This document shows, in pieces, positions 1 to 9,399 of a stretch of 64,000 nt of DNA. The notes beneath the pieces were generated by a model. It was not told the origin of the DNA. It searched no databases and worked only from the letters and a program-made list of their open reading frames with translations. The DNA lies in NCBI RefSeq assembly GCF_006438875.1, contig NZ_RCZH01000008.1:272284-336283 (forward strand), in the 5' to 3' direction. A program made the position numbers and the translations under genes. The stretch comes from Flavobacterium pectinovorum. GTDB lineage: Bacteria > Bacteroidota > Bacteroidia > Flavobacteriales > Flavobacteriaceae. Position 1 is the first letter of the stretch; each line of letters opens with the position of its first letter.

Positions 1-560
1 AAACCGCCAAGTCCTAAAACTCCAACTTTATGCCCTTTACCCACATTTAAATAACGCAATGGCGAATAAGTTGTAATTCCGGCACACAATAATGGTGCAA
101 CTCCTCGTAAATCAAGTTTATCAGAGATATGAAGTGTATAATTTTCATCAACTATAATACTAGTTGAATATCCTCCGCGAGTTGGAATATTGGTTCCTCT
201 TTCAAAACTTGCATAAGTTCCCGTCATTCCTTCTTCACAAAACTGCTCCTCGCCTGCCTGACAACTTGGGCATGTTCTACAGGAATCAACAAAACAACCT
301 ACTCCCGCAAGTTCTCCTACTTTAAACTTCGATACATCGTTACCAACAGCAATGATTCGTCCCACAATTTCATGCCCGGGAACTAATGGATAATTTACAG
401 GTCCCCAATCGCCTTTTGCAGTATGAATATCTGAATGGCAAACACCACTGTACAAAATTTCTATTTGAACTTGATTTGCACCAACCTCTTTCCTTTCAAA
501 CGTATAAGGCTTTAACGGATTTGTAGCATCGTATGCTGCGTAAGCTTTTACTGGTATCAT
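1..560 (-). CDS. Zinc-dependent NAD(P) alcohol dehydrogenase, 5' part (runs off the window)
   Basis: The minus strand is open from an ATG at 558-560 to the window edge, giving about 186 residues. Seen: the start MIPVKAYAAYDATNPLKPY, the catalytic zinc segment GVCHSDIH followed by PLVPGHEIVG, and a four-cysteine structural-zinc loop of the form C-x2-C-x2-C-x7-C (CRTCPSCQAGEEQFC). A nucleotide-binding GLGG follows at the cut end. This is the MDR alcohol dehydrogenase family, closest in flavour to the YahK/AdhC cinnamyl-alcohol type, which reduces a range of aldehydes with NADPH. The substrate cannot be read from sequence. The cofactor and C-terminal domains lie outside the window. The gene stands alone and its 5' end faces the ABC permease stop across about 180 bp. 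Confidence 0.9.
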   Translation of the reverse strand, partial: MIPVKAYAAYDATNPLKPYTFERKEVGANQVQIEILYSGVCHSDIHTAKGDWGPVNYPLVPGHEIVGRIIAVGNDVSKFKVGELAGVGCFVDSCRTCPSCQAGEEQFCEEGMTGTYASFERGTNIPTRGGYSTSIIVDENYTLHISDKLDLRGVAPLLCAGITTYSPLRYLNVGKGHKVGVLGLGG

Positions 561-743
561 AGAATCGTGTTTTAATTTAGGGTATTAAAATTACGACAAA
601 ATTTCGCAATAAAAGGAATCTTGAAGTTGTAAAAACAATAATTAAGGGTTAATTATCGCTTATTGTTGATTTGAGTCCGCAAATTTTGTTTCACCTAACT
701 CTACTCTTCATCCAAATATTATTCACAACTATTATATTCTGAT

Positions 744-1991
744 TTACATTCCTGTTCTAATAGCTTCTACAGGATCTAATTTTGAAGCTGAAATTGCAGG
801 TAAAATTCCCGAAATTAATCCCACAAAAATGGACAATCCACCTCCAATAATTACATTCCAAATACTTAGAACAAATTCAAAATCTAATAAATTGGTTAAT
901 AGAATCGAAAGTAACCAAACGATTATCAAACCAATTATACCTCCAATTAAACAAAGTATTATAGCTTCAAATAAAAACTGAAACAATATAAATCGATTCT
1001 TTGCTCCCAAAGATTTTTGAATACCTATTAAATTAGTACGCTCTTTTACAGAAACAAACATGATATTTGCCACTCCAAAACCTCCAACTAAGAAAGAGAA
1101 AAAGCTTATAATAATTCCACCAATTCTTAAACTACCTAAAATTCCGTCGATAAAATCTGTAAATCCGGAGAGTACATTCACAAAAAAATTGTCCATTTCA
1201 CCCGCTTTCATTCCACGGATCGCTCTTAATTTTTGTGCAACTTCGGCTTTATAAGCGTCCATATCAATTCCTTTCACAGGCTTTAACACAATTACAGGTG
1301 TCATTGAGTCACTATCGCCATACATACGGCGTAAAAAATTTGCCGGAAAATAAACCGATGTATCATTACTGTCTCCAAAAAATCCTGCTCCTTGTTTTAC
1401 CATTACACCAATAACCGTAAAACGCTGTCCGTACAAACGAATACTTTTTCCAATTGGATCACTATCTCCAAAAAGTCCGTTGGCAATATCAAATCCCAAA
1501 ACAATTACAGGAGTTCCTGAATTTGATTCAGATTCATTATAAAATCGCCCTTTATCGAAACTTAATCCGTCAATATCGACCATTTCAAATGAAGAAGGAA
1601 CCATATTTACATCGGCAACGGTTTTCGAATCATACTTTAAACTTTCATGATTTACGAATAATTGGTAACCAACCTGTTCTGTGTTATTAAGGGAGTTTTT
1701 TAAGTTGATATACTCGTCATATTTCACATTTGGAAACTGTTCTCGCTTCCATTGTGGAATTTCAGAAGGTCCAAAACAATATTTCATTAAATAAATCGTA
1801 TTTTTATCTAAGCTGCTTAAATCTTTGGAAATTTTTCGATCTAAAGAATCAACTGCCGCCAAAACGGCTATAATTGAAAAAATTCCAATAGTTACCCCTA
1901 ACAAAGACAATAAAGTACGTAATTTATTATTTCGCAAAGCGTTTATAGCAAAACCTAAACTTTCTTTTAATAATCTTAGATAAACAAGCAT
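744..1991 (-). CDS. ABC transporter permease, MacB/FtsX-like
   Basis: The 415-residue protein has the MacB layout. A cytoplasmic N-terminal stretch (NALRNNKLRTLLSLLGVTIG) leads into TM1 near residues 25-50. A periplasmic MacB_PCD-type domain follows at about 55-270, and three TM helices (about 285-400) form the FtsX domain, ending in the typical PAISASKLDPVEAIRTG. In this family the permease pairs with a separate ATPase and uses mechanotransmission to act on envelope substrates (efflux, lipoprotein or peptide release). No ATPase or membrane-fusion gene is adjacent in the window, so the partner is unknown. The ATG at 1989-1991 gives the natural family N-terminus. Confidence 0.9.
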   Translation of the reverse strand: MLVYLRLLKESLGFAINALRNNKLRTLLSLLGVTIGIFSIIAVLAAVDSLDRKISKDLSSLDKNTIYLMKYCFGPSEIPQWKREQFPNVKYDEYINLKNSLNNTEQVGYQLFVNHESLKYDSKTVADVNMVPSSFEMVDIDGLSFDKGRFYNESESNSGTPVIVLGFDIANGLFGDSDPIGKSIRLYGQRFTVIGVMVKQGAGFFGDSNDTSVYFPANFLRRMYGDSDSMTPVIVLKPVKGIDMDAYKAEVAQKLRAIRGMKAGEMDNFFVNVLSGFTDFIDGILGSLRIGGIIISFFSFLVGGFGVANIMFVSVKERTNLIGIQKSLGAKNRFILFQFLFEAIILCLIGGIIGLIIVWLLSILLTNLLDFEFVLSIWNVIIGGGLSIFVGLISGILPAISASKLDPVEAIRTGM

Positions 1992-2124
1992 ATTTTCGTA
2001 TTTTTCAATAAAGTAAAATTCAATAATTTAAATTCAAAAACCTAATAAAAGTTAACTTACTCATCAGTAGTTTTTTTTAGCATAATGTTACATTAATTTT
2101 CTTTAAAATAATATTTAAAAAAAC

Positions 2125-2132
2125 TACTTTTG
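2125..2132 (+). promoter_or_regulatory. -7 promoter element of purH
   Basis: TACTTTTG matches the Bacteroidota -7 consensus TAnnTTTG exactly. It ends 24 bases before the purH ATG. It rules out an upstream in-frame TTG at 2130 as the start, because that codon overlaps the promoter. Confidence 0.7.
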
Positions 2133-2156
2133 CAGTCTGAAAATCATAACTACACA

Positions 2157-3683
2157 ATGAGCACAACTAAAACAATACAATCGGCATTAATATCTGTTTT
2201 TTCAAAGGACGGATTAGAGCCAATCGTTAGAAAATTACACGAACAAAACGTAACACTTTATTCTACCGGAGGAACTGAAGATTTTATTAAAAATCTTGGG
2301 ATTCCTGTAGTTCCGGTTGAAGATATTACTTCATTTCCTGAAATTCTTGGAGGACGAGTAAAAACGTTACACCCGAAAATTTTTGGTGGAATTTTAAACC
2401 GTCAGGATAACGAGAGTGATGTTCAACAAATGAAGGAGTTTGATATTCCTCAAATCGATTTGGTAATTGTTGATTTGTATCCGTTTGAAAAAACGGTTGC
2501 TTCTGGTGCAAGTGAACAAGATATCATTGAAAAAATTGACATTGGCGGAATTTCATTGATCCGTGCAGGTGCAAAAAATTTCAAAGACACTGTAATTGTA
2601 GCTTCGGTTAATGAATACAGCTTGCTTCTTGATTTGATTACAGAACAAAATGGAGCTACCACTCTTGAGAACAGAAGATTGTTTGCTACAAAAGCATTCC
2701 ATGTTTCTTCTCACTATGATGGTGCTATTTTTAACTATTTCAATACTGACGAAACTATTTACAAAGAAAGTATTGCAGATGGTCAGATTTTAAGATACGG
2801 AGAAAATCCACATCAAAAAGGCTTCTTTTTTGGAGATTTTGATGCAATGTTCAAAAAAGTTCACGGAAAAGAGTTATCTTACAACAACCTACTAGATGTT
2901 GATGCGGCTGTAAACTTAATTAATGAGTTTAAAACTGACGGACCAACGTTTGCAATTTTAAAACATAATAATGCTTGCGGTTTAGCTTCCAGAAAAACGA
3001 TTAGCGAAGCTTATTTAGCAGCTTTGGCTTGTGATCCAACATCTGCTTTTGGTGGAGTTTTGATTGCAAATACTAAAATTGATTTAGCTACAGCACAAGA
3101 AATCAACAAATTGTTCTGTGAAGTAGTAATTGCTCCAAGTTATGATGACGAAGCAATTGCCGTTTTACAAGAAAAGAAAAACAGAATCATATTAGTTCAA
3201 AATGAAGTTGAATTACCGTCAAGACAAGTTAGAACATGTCTTAATGGTTTGTTAATTCAGGACAGAAATAATATTACAGATACTAAAGAGCATTTAAAGA
3301 CCGTTACAATTACAGAGCCTACTGCTTCAGAAATAGAAGATTTAATATTTGCTTCAAAAATTTGTAAAAACACAAAATCAAATACGATTGTTTTTGCAAA
3401 AAACGGAACATTAATTTCGTCAGGAACAGGTCAAACCTCAAGAGTTGATGCTTTAATGCAGGCTATTGACAAAGCAAAAGCTTTTGGATTTGATTTAACA
3501 GGCGCTTCTATGGCGAGTGATGCATTTTTCCCATTTCCGGATTGTGTAGAATTAGCCAAAAAAGCAGGAATAACAGCTGTAATTCAGCCGGGAGGCTCAA
3601 TAAAAGACGAATTAAGCATAAATTATTGCAACGAAAATAATCTTGCAATGGTATTTACTGGAACACGTCATTTTAAACATTAA
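2157..3683 (+). CDS. purH: Bifunctional AICAR formyltransferase / IMP cyclohydrolase
   Basis: PurH performs the last two steps of de novo IMP synthesis: it formylates AICAR with 10-formyl-THF and then closes the ring. The 508-residue protein has the N-terminal MGS-like cyclohydrolase domain (about 5-195: ALISVFSKDGLEPIV, STGGTEDF, GRVKTLHPKIFGG). The C-terminal transformylase domain carries LRYGENPHQKG, the catalytic KHNNACG, TSAFGG, and the terminal SDAFFPFPD and VIQPGGSIKD. Length is normal. I chose the ATG at 2157 (MSTTKTIQSAL), which lies 24 bases beyond the TAnnTTTG promoter. mreB follows 54 bases later with its own promoter. Confidence 0.97.
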   Translation: MSTTKTIQSALISVFSKDGLEPIVRKLHEQNVTLYSTGGTEDFIKNLGIPVVPVEDITSFPEILGGRVKTLHPKIFGGILNRQDNESDVQQMKEFDIPQIDLVIVDLYPFEKTVASGASEQDIIEKIDIGGISLIRAGAKNFKDTVIVASVNEYSLLLDLITEQNGATTLENRRLFATKAFHVSSHYDGAIFNYFNTDETIYKESIADGQILRYGENPHQKGFFFGDFDAMFKKVHGKELSYNNLLDVDAAVNLINEFKTDGPTFAILKHNNACGLASRKTISEAYLAALACDPTSAFGGVLIANTKIDLATAQEINKLFCEVVIAPSYDDEAIAVLQEKKNRIILVQNEVELPSRQVRTCLNGLLIQDRNNITDTKEHLKTVTITEPTASEIEDLIFASKICKNTKSNTIVFAKNGTLISSGTGQTSRVDALMQAIDKAKAFGFDLTGASMASDAFFPFPDCVELAKKAGITAVIQPGGSIKDELSINYCNENNLAMVFTGTRHFKH

Positions 3684-3689
3684 TTTGTT

Positions 3690-3697
3690 TAACTTTG
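3690..3697 (+). promoter_or_regulatory. -7 promoter element of mreB
   Basis: TAACTTTG fits TAnnTTTG. It lies just after the purH stop and 40 bases before the mreB ATG, so the cell-shape genes can be transcribed independently of purH. Confidence 0.6.
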
Positions 3698-3737
3698 TTC
3701 AAAATAATTTATAACATTTTAAACCCCTAAAAAACTT

Positions 3738-4766
3738 ATGGGATTTTTTGATTTCATGACCGAGGATATTGCGATAGACCTTGGTACCGCAAACACTTTA
3801 ATCATACATAATGATAAAGTTGTTATTGATAGTCCGTCAATCGTTGCACGTGATAGAATATCAGGCAAAATCATTGCTGTTGGTAAGGAAGCCAATATGA
3901 TGCAAGGTAAGACACATGAAAACATAAAGACCATAAGGCCTTTGAAAGATGGTGTAATTGCAGATTTTGATGCTTCAGAAAAAATGATCAATATGTTCAT
4001 CAAAAGCATACCAGCACTGAAAAAAAGAATGTTTACTCCAGCTTTAAGAATGGTAGTATGTATTCCGTCAGGTATTACTGAGGTTGAGATGAGAGCTGTA
4101 AAAGAATCTTGTGAAAGAGTAAACGGAAAAGAAGTTTACCTAATTCATGAACCTATGGCAGCTGCAATTGGTATTGGTATCGATATCATGCAACCAAAAG
4201 GAAACATGATTGTTGATATTGGAGGTGGTACAACTGAAATTGCTGTAATTGCTTTAGGTGGAATTGTATGTGATAAATCTGTAAAAATTGCAGGTGACGT
4301 ATTTACAAATGACATCGTTTATTACATGCGTACTCAACACAATCTTTTTGTGGGAGAAAGTACTGCTGAAAAAATAAAAATTCAAATTGGTGCCGCTATC
4401 GAAGATTTAGATGGACCGCCAGAAGATATGTCTGTTCAAGGTAGAGATTTACTTACGGGTAAACCAAAACAAGTAGACGTTTCTTACCGTGAAATTGCAA
4501 AAGCATTAGACAAATCTATTCAACGTATTGAAGATGCTGTAATGGAAACGTTATCTCAAACTCCTCCTGAATTAGCTGCGGATATCTACAATACAGGTAT
4601 TTATTTAGCTGGTGGTGGATCTATGCTTAGAGGTCTTGACAAACGTATCTCTCAAAAAACAGATTTACCTGTTTACATTGCCGAAGATCCTTTAAGAGCA
4701 GTTGTTCGTGGAACTGGAATGGCACTTAAAAACATTGCAAAATTTAAAAGTATCTTAATTAAATAA
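3738..4766 (+). CDS. mreB: Rod shape-determining protein MreB (bacterial actin)
   Basis: The 342-residue actin-fold ATPase polymerises under the inner membrane and guides the elongasome. Seen: phosphate-1 motif DLGTANTLI near the N-terminus, the MreB-specific VVCIPSGITEVE, phosphate-2 motif IVDIGGGTTEIAVIALGG, and the adenosine motif GIYLAGGGSMLRGLDKRI. The length is that of the family. It heads the order mreB-mreC-mreD-PBP2-rodA, which is conserved in bacteria. A 14-bp stem-loop separates it from mreC. Confidence 0.98.
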   Translation: MGFFDFMTEDIAIDLGTANTLIIHNDKVVIDSPSIVARDRISGKIIAVGKEANMMQGKTHENIKTIRPLKDGVIADFDASEKMINMFIKSIPALKKRMFTPALRMVVCIPSGITEVEMRAVKESCERVNGKEVYLIHEPMAAAIGIGIDIMQPKGNMIVDIGGGTTEIAVIALGGIVCDKSVKIAGDVFTNDIVYYMRTQHNLFVGESTAEKIKIQIGAAIEDLDGPPEDMSVQGRDLLTGKPKQVDVSYREIAKALDKSIQRIEDAVMETLSQTPPELAADIYNTGIYLAGGGSMLRGLDKRISQKTDLPVYIAEDPLRAVVRGTGMALKNIAKFKSILIK

Positions 4767-4793
4767 GATTCAAAATAACAATCAATATTTTTT

Positions 4794-4830
4794 TTATAAG
4801 AGTTGAATTCAATTCATTCAACTCTTATAA
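4794..4830 (+). terminator. Stem-loop between mreB and mreC
   Basis: A perfect 14-bp stem (4794-4807 with 4817-4830) and a 9-base loop lie in the 112-bp mreB-mreC gap. A U-rich run precedes it but no U-tract follows, so on the plus strand it looks more like an RNA processing or attenuation element than a complete terminator. It could keep mreB message in excess over mreCD. Confidence 0.5.
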
Positions 4831-4878
4831 AACTTTGAAACCAAAAGCATATCCTGAAACAAAATAACCAAACAAGAA

Positions 4879-5703
4879 ATGCAGCAAATTTTTAATTTCA
4901 TTATAAGAAACAGTAATCGATTGCTGTTTTTGCTGCTTTTAGGTATTTCGTTGACTCTCACAATTCAATCGCATTCCTACCATAGAAGCAAAGTAATCAG
5001 TTCTGCCAACTTTTTGAGTGGAGGTGTTTACGAAAGAATCAATCGTGTAAACGAATATTTGAATCTAAAAACTGAAAATGACGAACTTGTACTTGAAAAT
5101 GCAAGATTGAAAAGTTTATTATTCAACAAAGAAGACACCACGAAACTACCTTTGATGGATAGTTTAAAAGGAGTAAAACCTGCTGATATAATTGTATCCA
5201 AAGTAATTCACAACTCATACAGCAGATATGAAAACTTTATCACCTTAAGCTCTGGAGCCAATGATGGCGTAAAACCGGATATGGGTGTAATAAACAGTTT
5301 AGGAATAATTGGTATTGTTGACGATACTTCACCAAGATATTCTACAGTTGTGAGTATTTTGAATATGAAATCTCAAATCAATGCCAAGTTAAAAAAGACA
5401 AACCATTTTGGTTCTTTAACCTGGGATGGAAAAAGCACTGGATATGTACAACTTAGAGATGTACCAAGATTAGCTTCTGTTAGAAAAGGAGATACTATTG
5501 TAACCGGAGGCCAATCTGTAATTTTTCCGGAAGGAATCAACATAGGAACTGTTGAGACCGTTTATACAGAAACCAAGACCAGTTTTTATGTTATAAAAGT
5601 TAAATTATTTAATGACATGACAAACTTGGGTCACGTTTATATTATCAAGAGTAAGGACAGAGAAGAACTTATTAATTTAGAAAACAAGGAAAAAAATGAA
5701 TAG
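4879..5703 (+). CDS. mreC: Rod shape-determining protein MreC
   Basis: The 274-residue protein is a periplasmic scaffold that links MreB to PBP2 and RodA. It has a short cytoplasmic N-terminus and one TM helix (about 13-30). A coiled coil follows (about 55-95, with the leucine/glutamate-rich NEYLNLKTENDELVLENARL segment). The paired beta-barrel MreC domain includes GANDGVKPDMGVI, GIVDDTSPRYSTV and GDTIVTGGQSVIFPEGINIG. Its end overlaps the mreD start by 8 bases, which implies translational coupling. Confidence 0.95.
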   Translation: MQQIFNFIIRNSNRLLFLLLLGISLTLTIQSHSYHRSKVISSANFLSGGVYERINRVNEYLNLKTENDELVLENARLKSLLFNKEDTTKLPLMDSLKGVKPADIIVSKVIHNSYSRYENFITLSSGANDGVKPDMGVINSLGIIGIVDDTSPRYSTVVSILNMKSQINAKLKKTNHFGSLTWDGKSTGYVQLRDVPRLASVRKGDTIVTGGQSVIFPEGINIGTVETVYTETKTSFYVIKVKLFNDMTNLGHVYIIKSKDREELINLENKEKNE

Positions 5704-6202
5704 CGCTTTGTTAGTCAATATTTTTCGATTTATTATGTTACTAGCAATTCAGGTTGTTATTTTCAATAATATGAATTTTTTAGGGTACATAAGTCCCTTT
5801 CCATACATCTTATACATTATTTTGTATCCTGTAAACAGTAACAGATCGGGTTTAATTATCTCGAGTTTTTTACTTGGATTGACAATGGATTTATTTTGTA
5901 ATTCAGGCGGAATACATGCTACGGCTTGTGTAATCCTAGCCTATTACAGACCCTATATATTTAAGTTTTCATTTGGACTGAGTTACGAATATCAAACAAT
6001 CAGATTAAACGAGTCATTAACTCCCGAGCGATTTTCATTTATTTTAGTATCTGTTCTATTGCATCACATTGTATTATTTATCCTTGAAGCTTTTCAATTT
6101 AAGTTTATTTGGGATATTTTACTTCGAACGTTATTTAGCTCAATATTTACAATAATCACTTCAATTATAATAATTTATCTTATTAAGCCCAATAAAAGAT
6201 GA
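5696..6202 (+). CDS. mreD: Rod shape-determining protein MreD
   Basis: The 168-residue, strongly hydrophobic protein has about five membrane helices and belongs to the MreD family. The typical loop is FPYILYIILYPV followed by the GLTMDLFCNSGGIHATA motif (the D-x-F-x3-G-x-H region). It works with MreC in positioning the elongation complex. The ATG lies inside the mreC 3' end, and its stop overlaps the PBP2 ATG by 4 bases (ATGA), so the whole block is tightly coupled. Confidence 0.93.
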   Translation: MNSALLVNIFRFIMLLAIQVVIFNNMNFLGYISPFPYILYIILYPVNSNRSGLIISSFLLGLTMDLFCNSGGIHATACVILAYYRPYIFKFSFGLSYEYQTIRLNESLTPERFSFILVSVLLHHIVLFILEAFQFKFIWDILLRTLFSSIFTIITSIIIIYLIKPNKR

Positions 6203-8148
6203 GAAAAGTCCTGCTGCCCTCTTTAATTATTATTGCAGCATCTTTGCTAGTGATCAGGATATTTTATTTGCAAATTGTTGATGATTCTTTCAAATTAAAA
6301 TCAGAAAATAATGCAATCAAGAAAAAGTATGATTATCCTGAAAGAGGTTATATCTATGATCGACACGGTAAATTATTAGTTGCTAATCAGGCTTCATACG
6401 ATATAATGGTTATTCCAAGAGATATCAAGGAAACCCTTAATATTCCTGAATTCTGTGCTTTATTAGATATAACAAGAGAAGAGTACGACAAAAGAATTGC
6501 AAAGGCTAAAGTCTATAGCCCAAGACTTCCGTCTGTATTTCTGGCACAATTAAACAAAAATGAATTTGCCGCTTTCCAGGAAAAAATCAGAAAATATGAA
6601 GGTTTTTACTTCCAGAAAAGATCGCTTCGTGATTACGAAGTAGATTATGGTGCAAATATTTTTGGCTCTATTGTACAGGTAACCGAAGGACTGATTGCCA
6701 AAAACCCATACTATAATAGCGGAGACTTAATTGGAAAACAAGGTGTTGAAGAAAGCTATGAACATATATTACGAGGAATTAAAGGTGTAAAATACGTTCA
6801 GAAAGACAAATACAACAGAGAAATTGGCTCCTACAAAGAGGGAAGATACGATACTATTGCCGTTGCCGGAGAAGACATTAATCTAACCATTGACGCCGAA
6901 CTTCAGAAATACGGAGAAGAATTAATGATCAATAAAAGAGGAGGAATTGTTGCCATCGAACCTAAAACCGGTGAGATATTGGCATTAGTTACTGCACCAT
7001 CTTATGATCCCGGAATTTTAGTTGGAAGACAAAGATCTAAAAACTACACTCTTTTATATCACGATTCTATTGCAAAACCATTATACGACAGAGGACTTTT
7101 GGCAGAGTATCCTCCTGGATCTCCATTTAAAATCCTGACTGGTTTAGTAGCATTACAAGAAGGCGTTATCAACGAGCAAACTACATTTATGTGTCATCAT
7201 GGATTTAGTTATGGTAGAGGTCGTTTCATGAAATGTCACGGTTTTGGTCCACATCAATTACATAATGGTATTTATAATTCATGTAATACCTATTTTGCGC
7301 AATCTTACATGTTAACGATCAATAAATATAAAGATCCCGCAAAAGCAGTAGATGTTTGGAGCGATCACGTCAAGAGTTTTGGGTTAGGCCAATTTATGGG
7401 GTATGATTTACCAATAGGTAAAAAAGGAAATATCCCAACATCTAAAACCTACAAGAAAATCTATCCTAACGGAGGCTGGAGAAGTACAACGATTGTATCA
7501 AATGCGATTGGTCAGGGAGAAGTTTTAATGACCCCTATTCAATTAGCCAATATGATGGCAACAGTTGCCAATCAGGGTTACTATTATACGCCTCATATCA
7601 TTAAAAAGATTGAAGGAAAAAAAATTGATGCTAAGTTCACGACTAAACACGTTACAACAATTGATCAAAAATATTTCCCTCCTGTTATAAGCGGTTTATT
7701 TGATGTTTACAATAAAGGTACGGCTTACGCACTTAGAGTTGAAGGAATTGACATTTGCGGAAAAACAGGTACCGCCGAAAACTACGCAAAGATTGACGGA
7801 GTCAGAACAAAACTAAAAGATCACTCTATTTTTGTGGCTTTTGCCCCAAAAGACAATCCGAAAATTGCTATAGCGGTAATGATTGAAAATGGAGGTTTTG
7901 GTGCCACAGTTGCAGGACCTATTGCAAGTTTGATGATCGAAAAATATTTGAGAAAGAAAATCACGAGAAATGATTTAGAAATTCGTGTTTTAAACAAAAG
8001 CCTTTTAAGCGAGTATGCTAAAGTTGGTGGTTTAACAGCAGCCAGCGCAATTGAATCTACTCCAAAAGATTCTGTTATGAGAGCTAAAATTGTAAAACCG
8101 AAAGTAGAAGTCAAAAATATACCTGTAGACACCACTAAAGAAAATTAA
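6199..8148 (+). CDS. mrdA: Penicillin-binding protein 2 (elongasome transpeptidase)
   Basis: This is the 649-residue class B PBP that cross-links peptidoglycan during elongation, partnered by RodA. It has an N-terminal TM anchor (about 5-25) and a PBP dimerisation domain (RGYIYDRHGKLLVANQASYD, then GKQGVEESYEHILRG). The transpeptidase domain has all three active-site motifs: SPFK with catalytic Ser308, SCN at Ser361, and KTGTAEN at Lys522. The C-terminal tail after about residue 600 is polar and has no known domain. rodA begins 15 bases later. Confidence 0.96.
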   Translation: MRKVLLPSLIIIAASLLVIRIFYLQIVDDSFKLKSENNAIKKKYDYPERGYIYDRHGKLLVANQASYDIMVIPRDIKETLNIPEFCALLDITREEYDKRIAKAKVYSPRLPSVFLAQLNKNEFAAFQEKIRKYEGFYFQKRSLRDYEVDYGANIFGSIVQVTEGLIAKNPYYNSGDLIGKQGVEESYEHILRGIKGVKYVQKDKYNREIGSYKEGRYDTIAVAGEDINLTIDAELQKYGEELMINKRGGIVAIEPKTGEILALVTAPSYDPGILVGRQRSKNYTLLYHDSIAKPLYDRGLLAEYPPGSPFKILTGLVALQEGVINEQTTFMCHHGFSYGRGRFMKCHGFGPHQLHNGIYNSCNTYFAQSYMLTINKYKDPAKAVDVWSDHVKSFGLGQFMGYDLPIGKKGNIPTSKTYKKIYPNGGWRSTTIVSNAIGQGEVLMTPIQLANMMATVANQGYYYTPHIIKKIEGKKIDAKFTTKHVTTIDQKYFPPVISGLFDVYNKGTAYALRVEGIDICGKTGTAENYAKIDGVRTKLKDHSIFVAFAPKDNPKIAIAVMIENGGFGATVAGPIASLMIEKYLRKKITRNDLEIRVLNKSLLSEYAKVGGLTAASAIESTPKDSVMRAKIVKPKVEVKNIPVDTTKEN

Positions 8149-8163
8149 CAAAGATTATTTCAA

Positions 8164-9399
8164 ATGAAAAATCAAAGTGTAAAAAATAACCTGGACTGGA
8201 TAAGCGTTTTTATCTACATTGCCTTGGTGACACTAGGGTGGCTAAATATTTATTCATCATCATTATTATCAACTGAAGGAACCTATCAAAAACAATTAAT
8301 TTTTATTGGTTGTACTATTCCTTTGATTTTTGTCGTACTTTTTGTTGACGGAAAATTTTATGAAAAATATGCCAGTATAATTTTTGGAGTTGCTTTATTA
8401 TCCTTAGCCGGTTTATTTCTATTCGGAAAAACTATTGCCGGTCAAAGATGTTGGTATGCGATTGGAAGTTTTACTTTGCAACCCTCTGAGTTTGCAAAAG
8501 CTGCTACATCATTGGCATTAGCCAAGTATTTAAGTGATACCCAGATCAATCTGAAAGAGACAAACAGGCAAATTCAGGCTTTGGCAATTGTCTTTTTGCC
8601 CGTATTATTAATTTTACCTCAGCCGGATCCGGGAAGTGCCTTGATCTACAGTATATTCATCGTTGTGTTATACAGAGAAGGCTTACCATCCTGGTATGTT
8701 TGGACTGGATTCATTACCATTCTATTGTTTGTATTAACGCTTGTTTTAGAACCTTATGCTGTTATTTTAATCGCTTTCGGAGTATTAGCAATTATACATT
8801 TTAAAGGTCGGGCAGTCGATCGAAACATTATTTTAAGCGGTATTTTATTAGCTGTTATGTCTGGTTTTGTATTGTCTGTAGACTATGTTTTTGATCATAT
8901 TTTCAAACAACATCACCGTGACCGTTTCAATATTTTATTAGGAAAAAGCGTTGACATGAAAGGTATTGGATACAATACCAATCAATCTGAAATTGCAATT
9001 GGATCTGGAGGCTGGATCGGAAAAGGTTTCTTAGAAGGAACACAAACAAAAGGAGGATTTGTTCCGGAACAACATACAGATTACATCTTTACAACTGTTG
9101 GTGAAGAATGGGGTTTTGTTGGTTCAATAGTTGTTATTGCGCTTTTTGTTGGTTTATTTTTAAGAGTAATCTATCTTGCCGAAAGACAGAAAACAAAATT
9201 CAGCAGAGTTTACGGTTACTGTGTGGCAGGAATTCTGTTTACTCACTTTTTTGTAAATATCGCAATGGTTATCGGAATTTTTCCAACAATTGGAGTTCCT
9301 CTGCCGTTCTTTTCTTATGGAGGCTCAGGACTTTGGGGATTCACTATTTTGTTGTTTATCTTCTTAAAAATGGATGCAAATAAGGTAAATGAGTGGTAG
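8164..9399 (+). CDS. rodA: Peptidoglycan glycosyltransferase RodA (SEDS family)
   Basis: The 411-residue polytopic protein (about ten TM helices) polymerises lipid II. SEDS signatures include GQRCWYAIGSFTLQPSEFAKA, LPQPDPGSALIY and the catalytic periplasmic loop FVPEQHTDYIFTTVGEEWGFVG. The C-terminal GVPLPFFSYGGSG is also present. It closes the mreBCD-PBP2-rodA block. No clear terminator follows at once; the next 470 bases are repeats. Confidence 0.96.
   Translation: MKNQSVKNNLDWISVFIYIALVTLGWLNIYSSSLLSTEGTYQKQLIFIGCTIPLIFVVLFVDGKFYEKYASIIFGVALLSLAGLFLFGKTIAGQRCWYAIGSFTLQPSEFAKAATSLALAKYLSDTQINLKETNRQIQALAIVFLPVLLILPQPDPGSALIYSIFIVVLYREGLPSWYVWTGFITILLFVLTLVLEPYAVILIAFGVLAIIHFKGRAVDRNIILSGILLAVMSGFVLSVDYVFDHIFKQHHRDRFNILLGKSVDMKGIGYNTNQSEIAIGSGGWIGKGFLEGTQTKGGFVPEQHTDYIFTTVGEEWGFVGSIVVIALFVGLFLRVIYLAERQKTKFSRVYGYCVAGILFTHFFVNIAMVIGIFPTIGVPLPFFSYGGSGLWGFTILLFIFLKMDANKVNEW

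Noticed and set aside
2130..2156. TTG start for purH at 2130
   Set aside because: The codon overlaps the -7 promoter element; the ATG at 2157 gives the family N-terminus.
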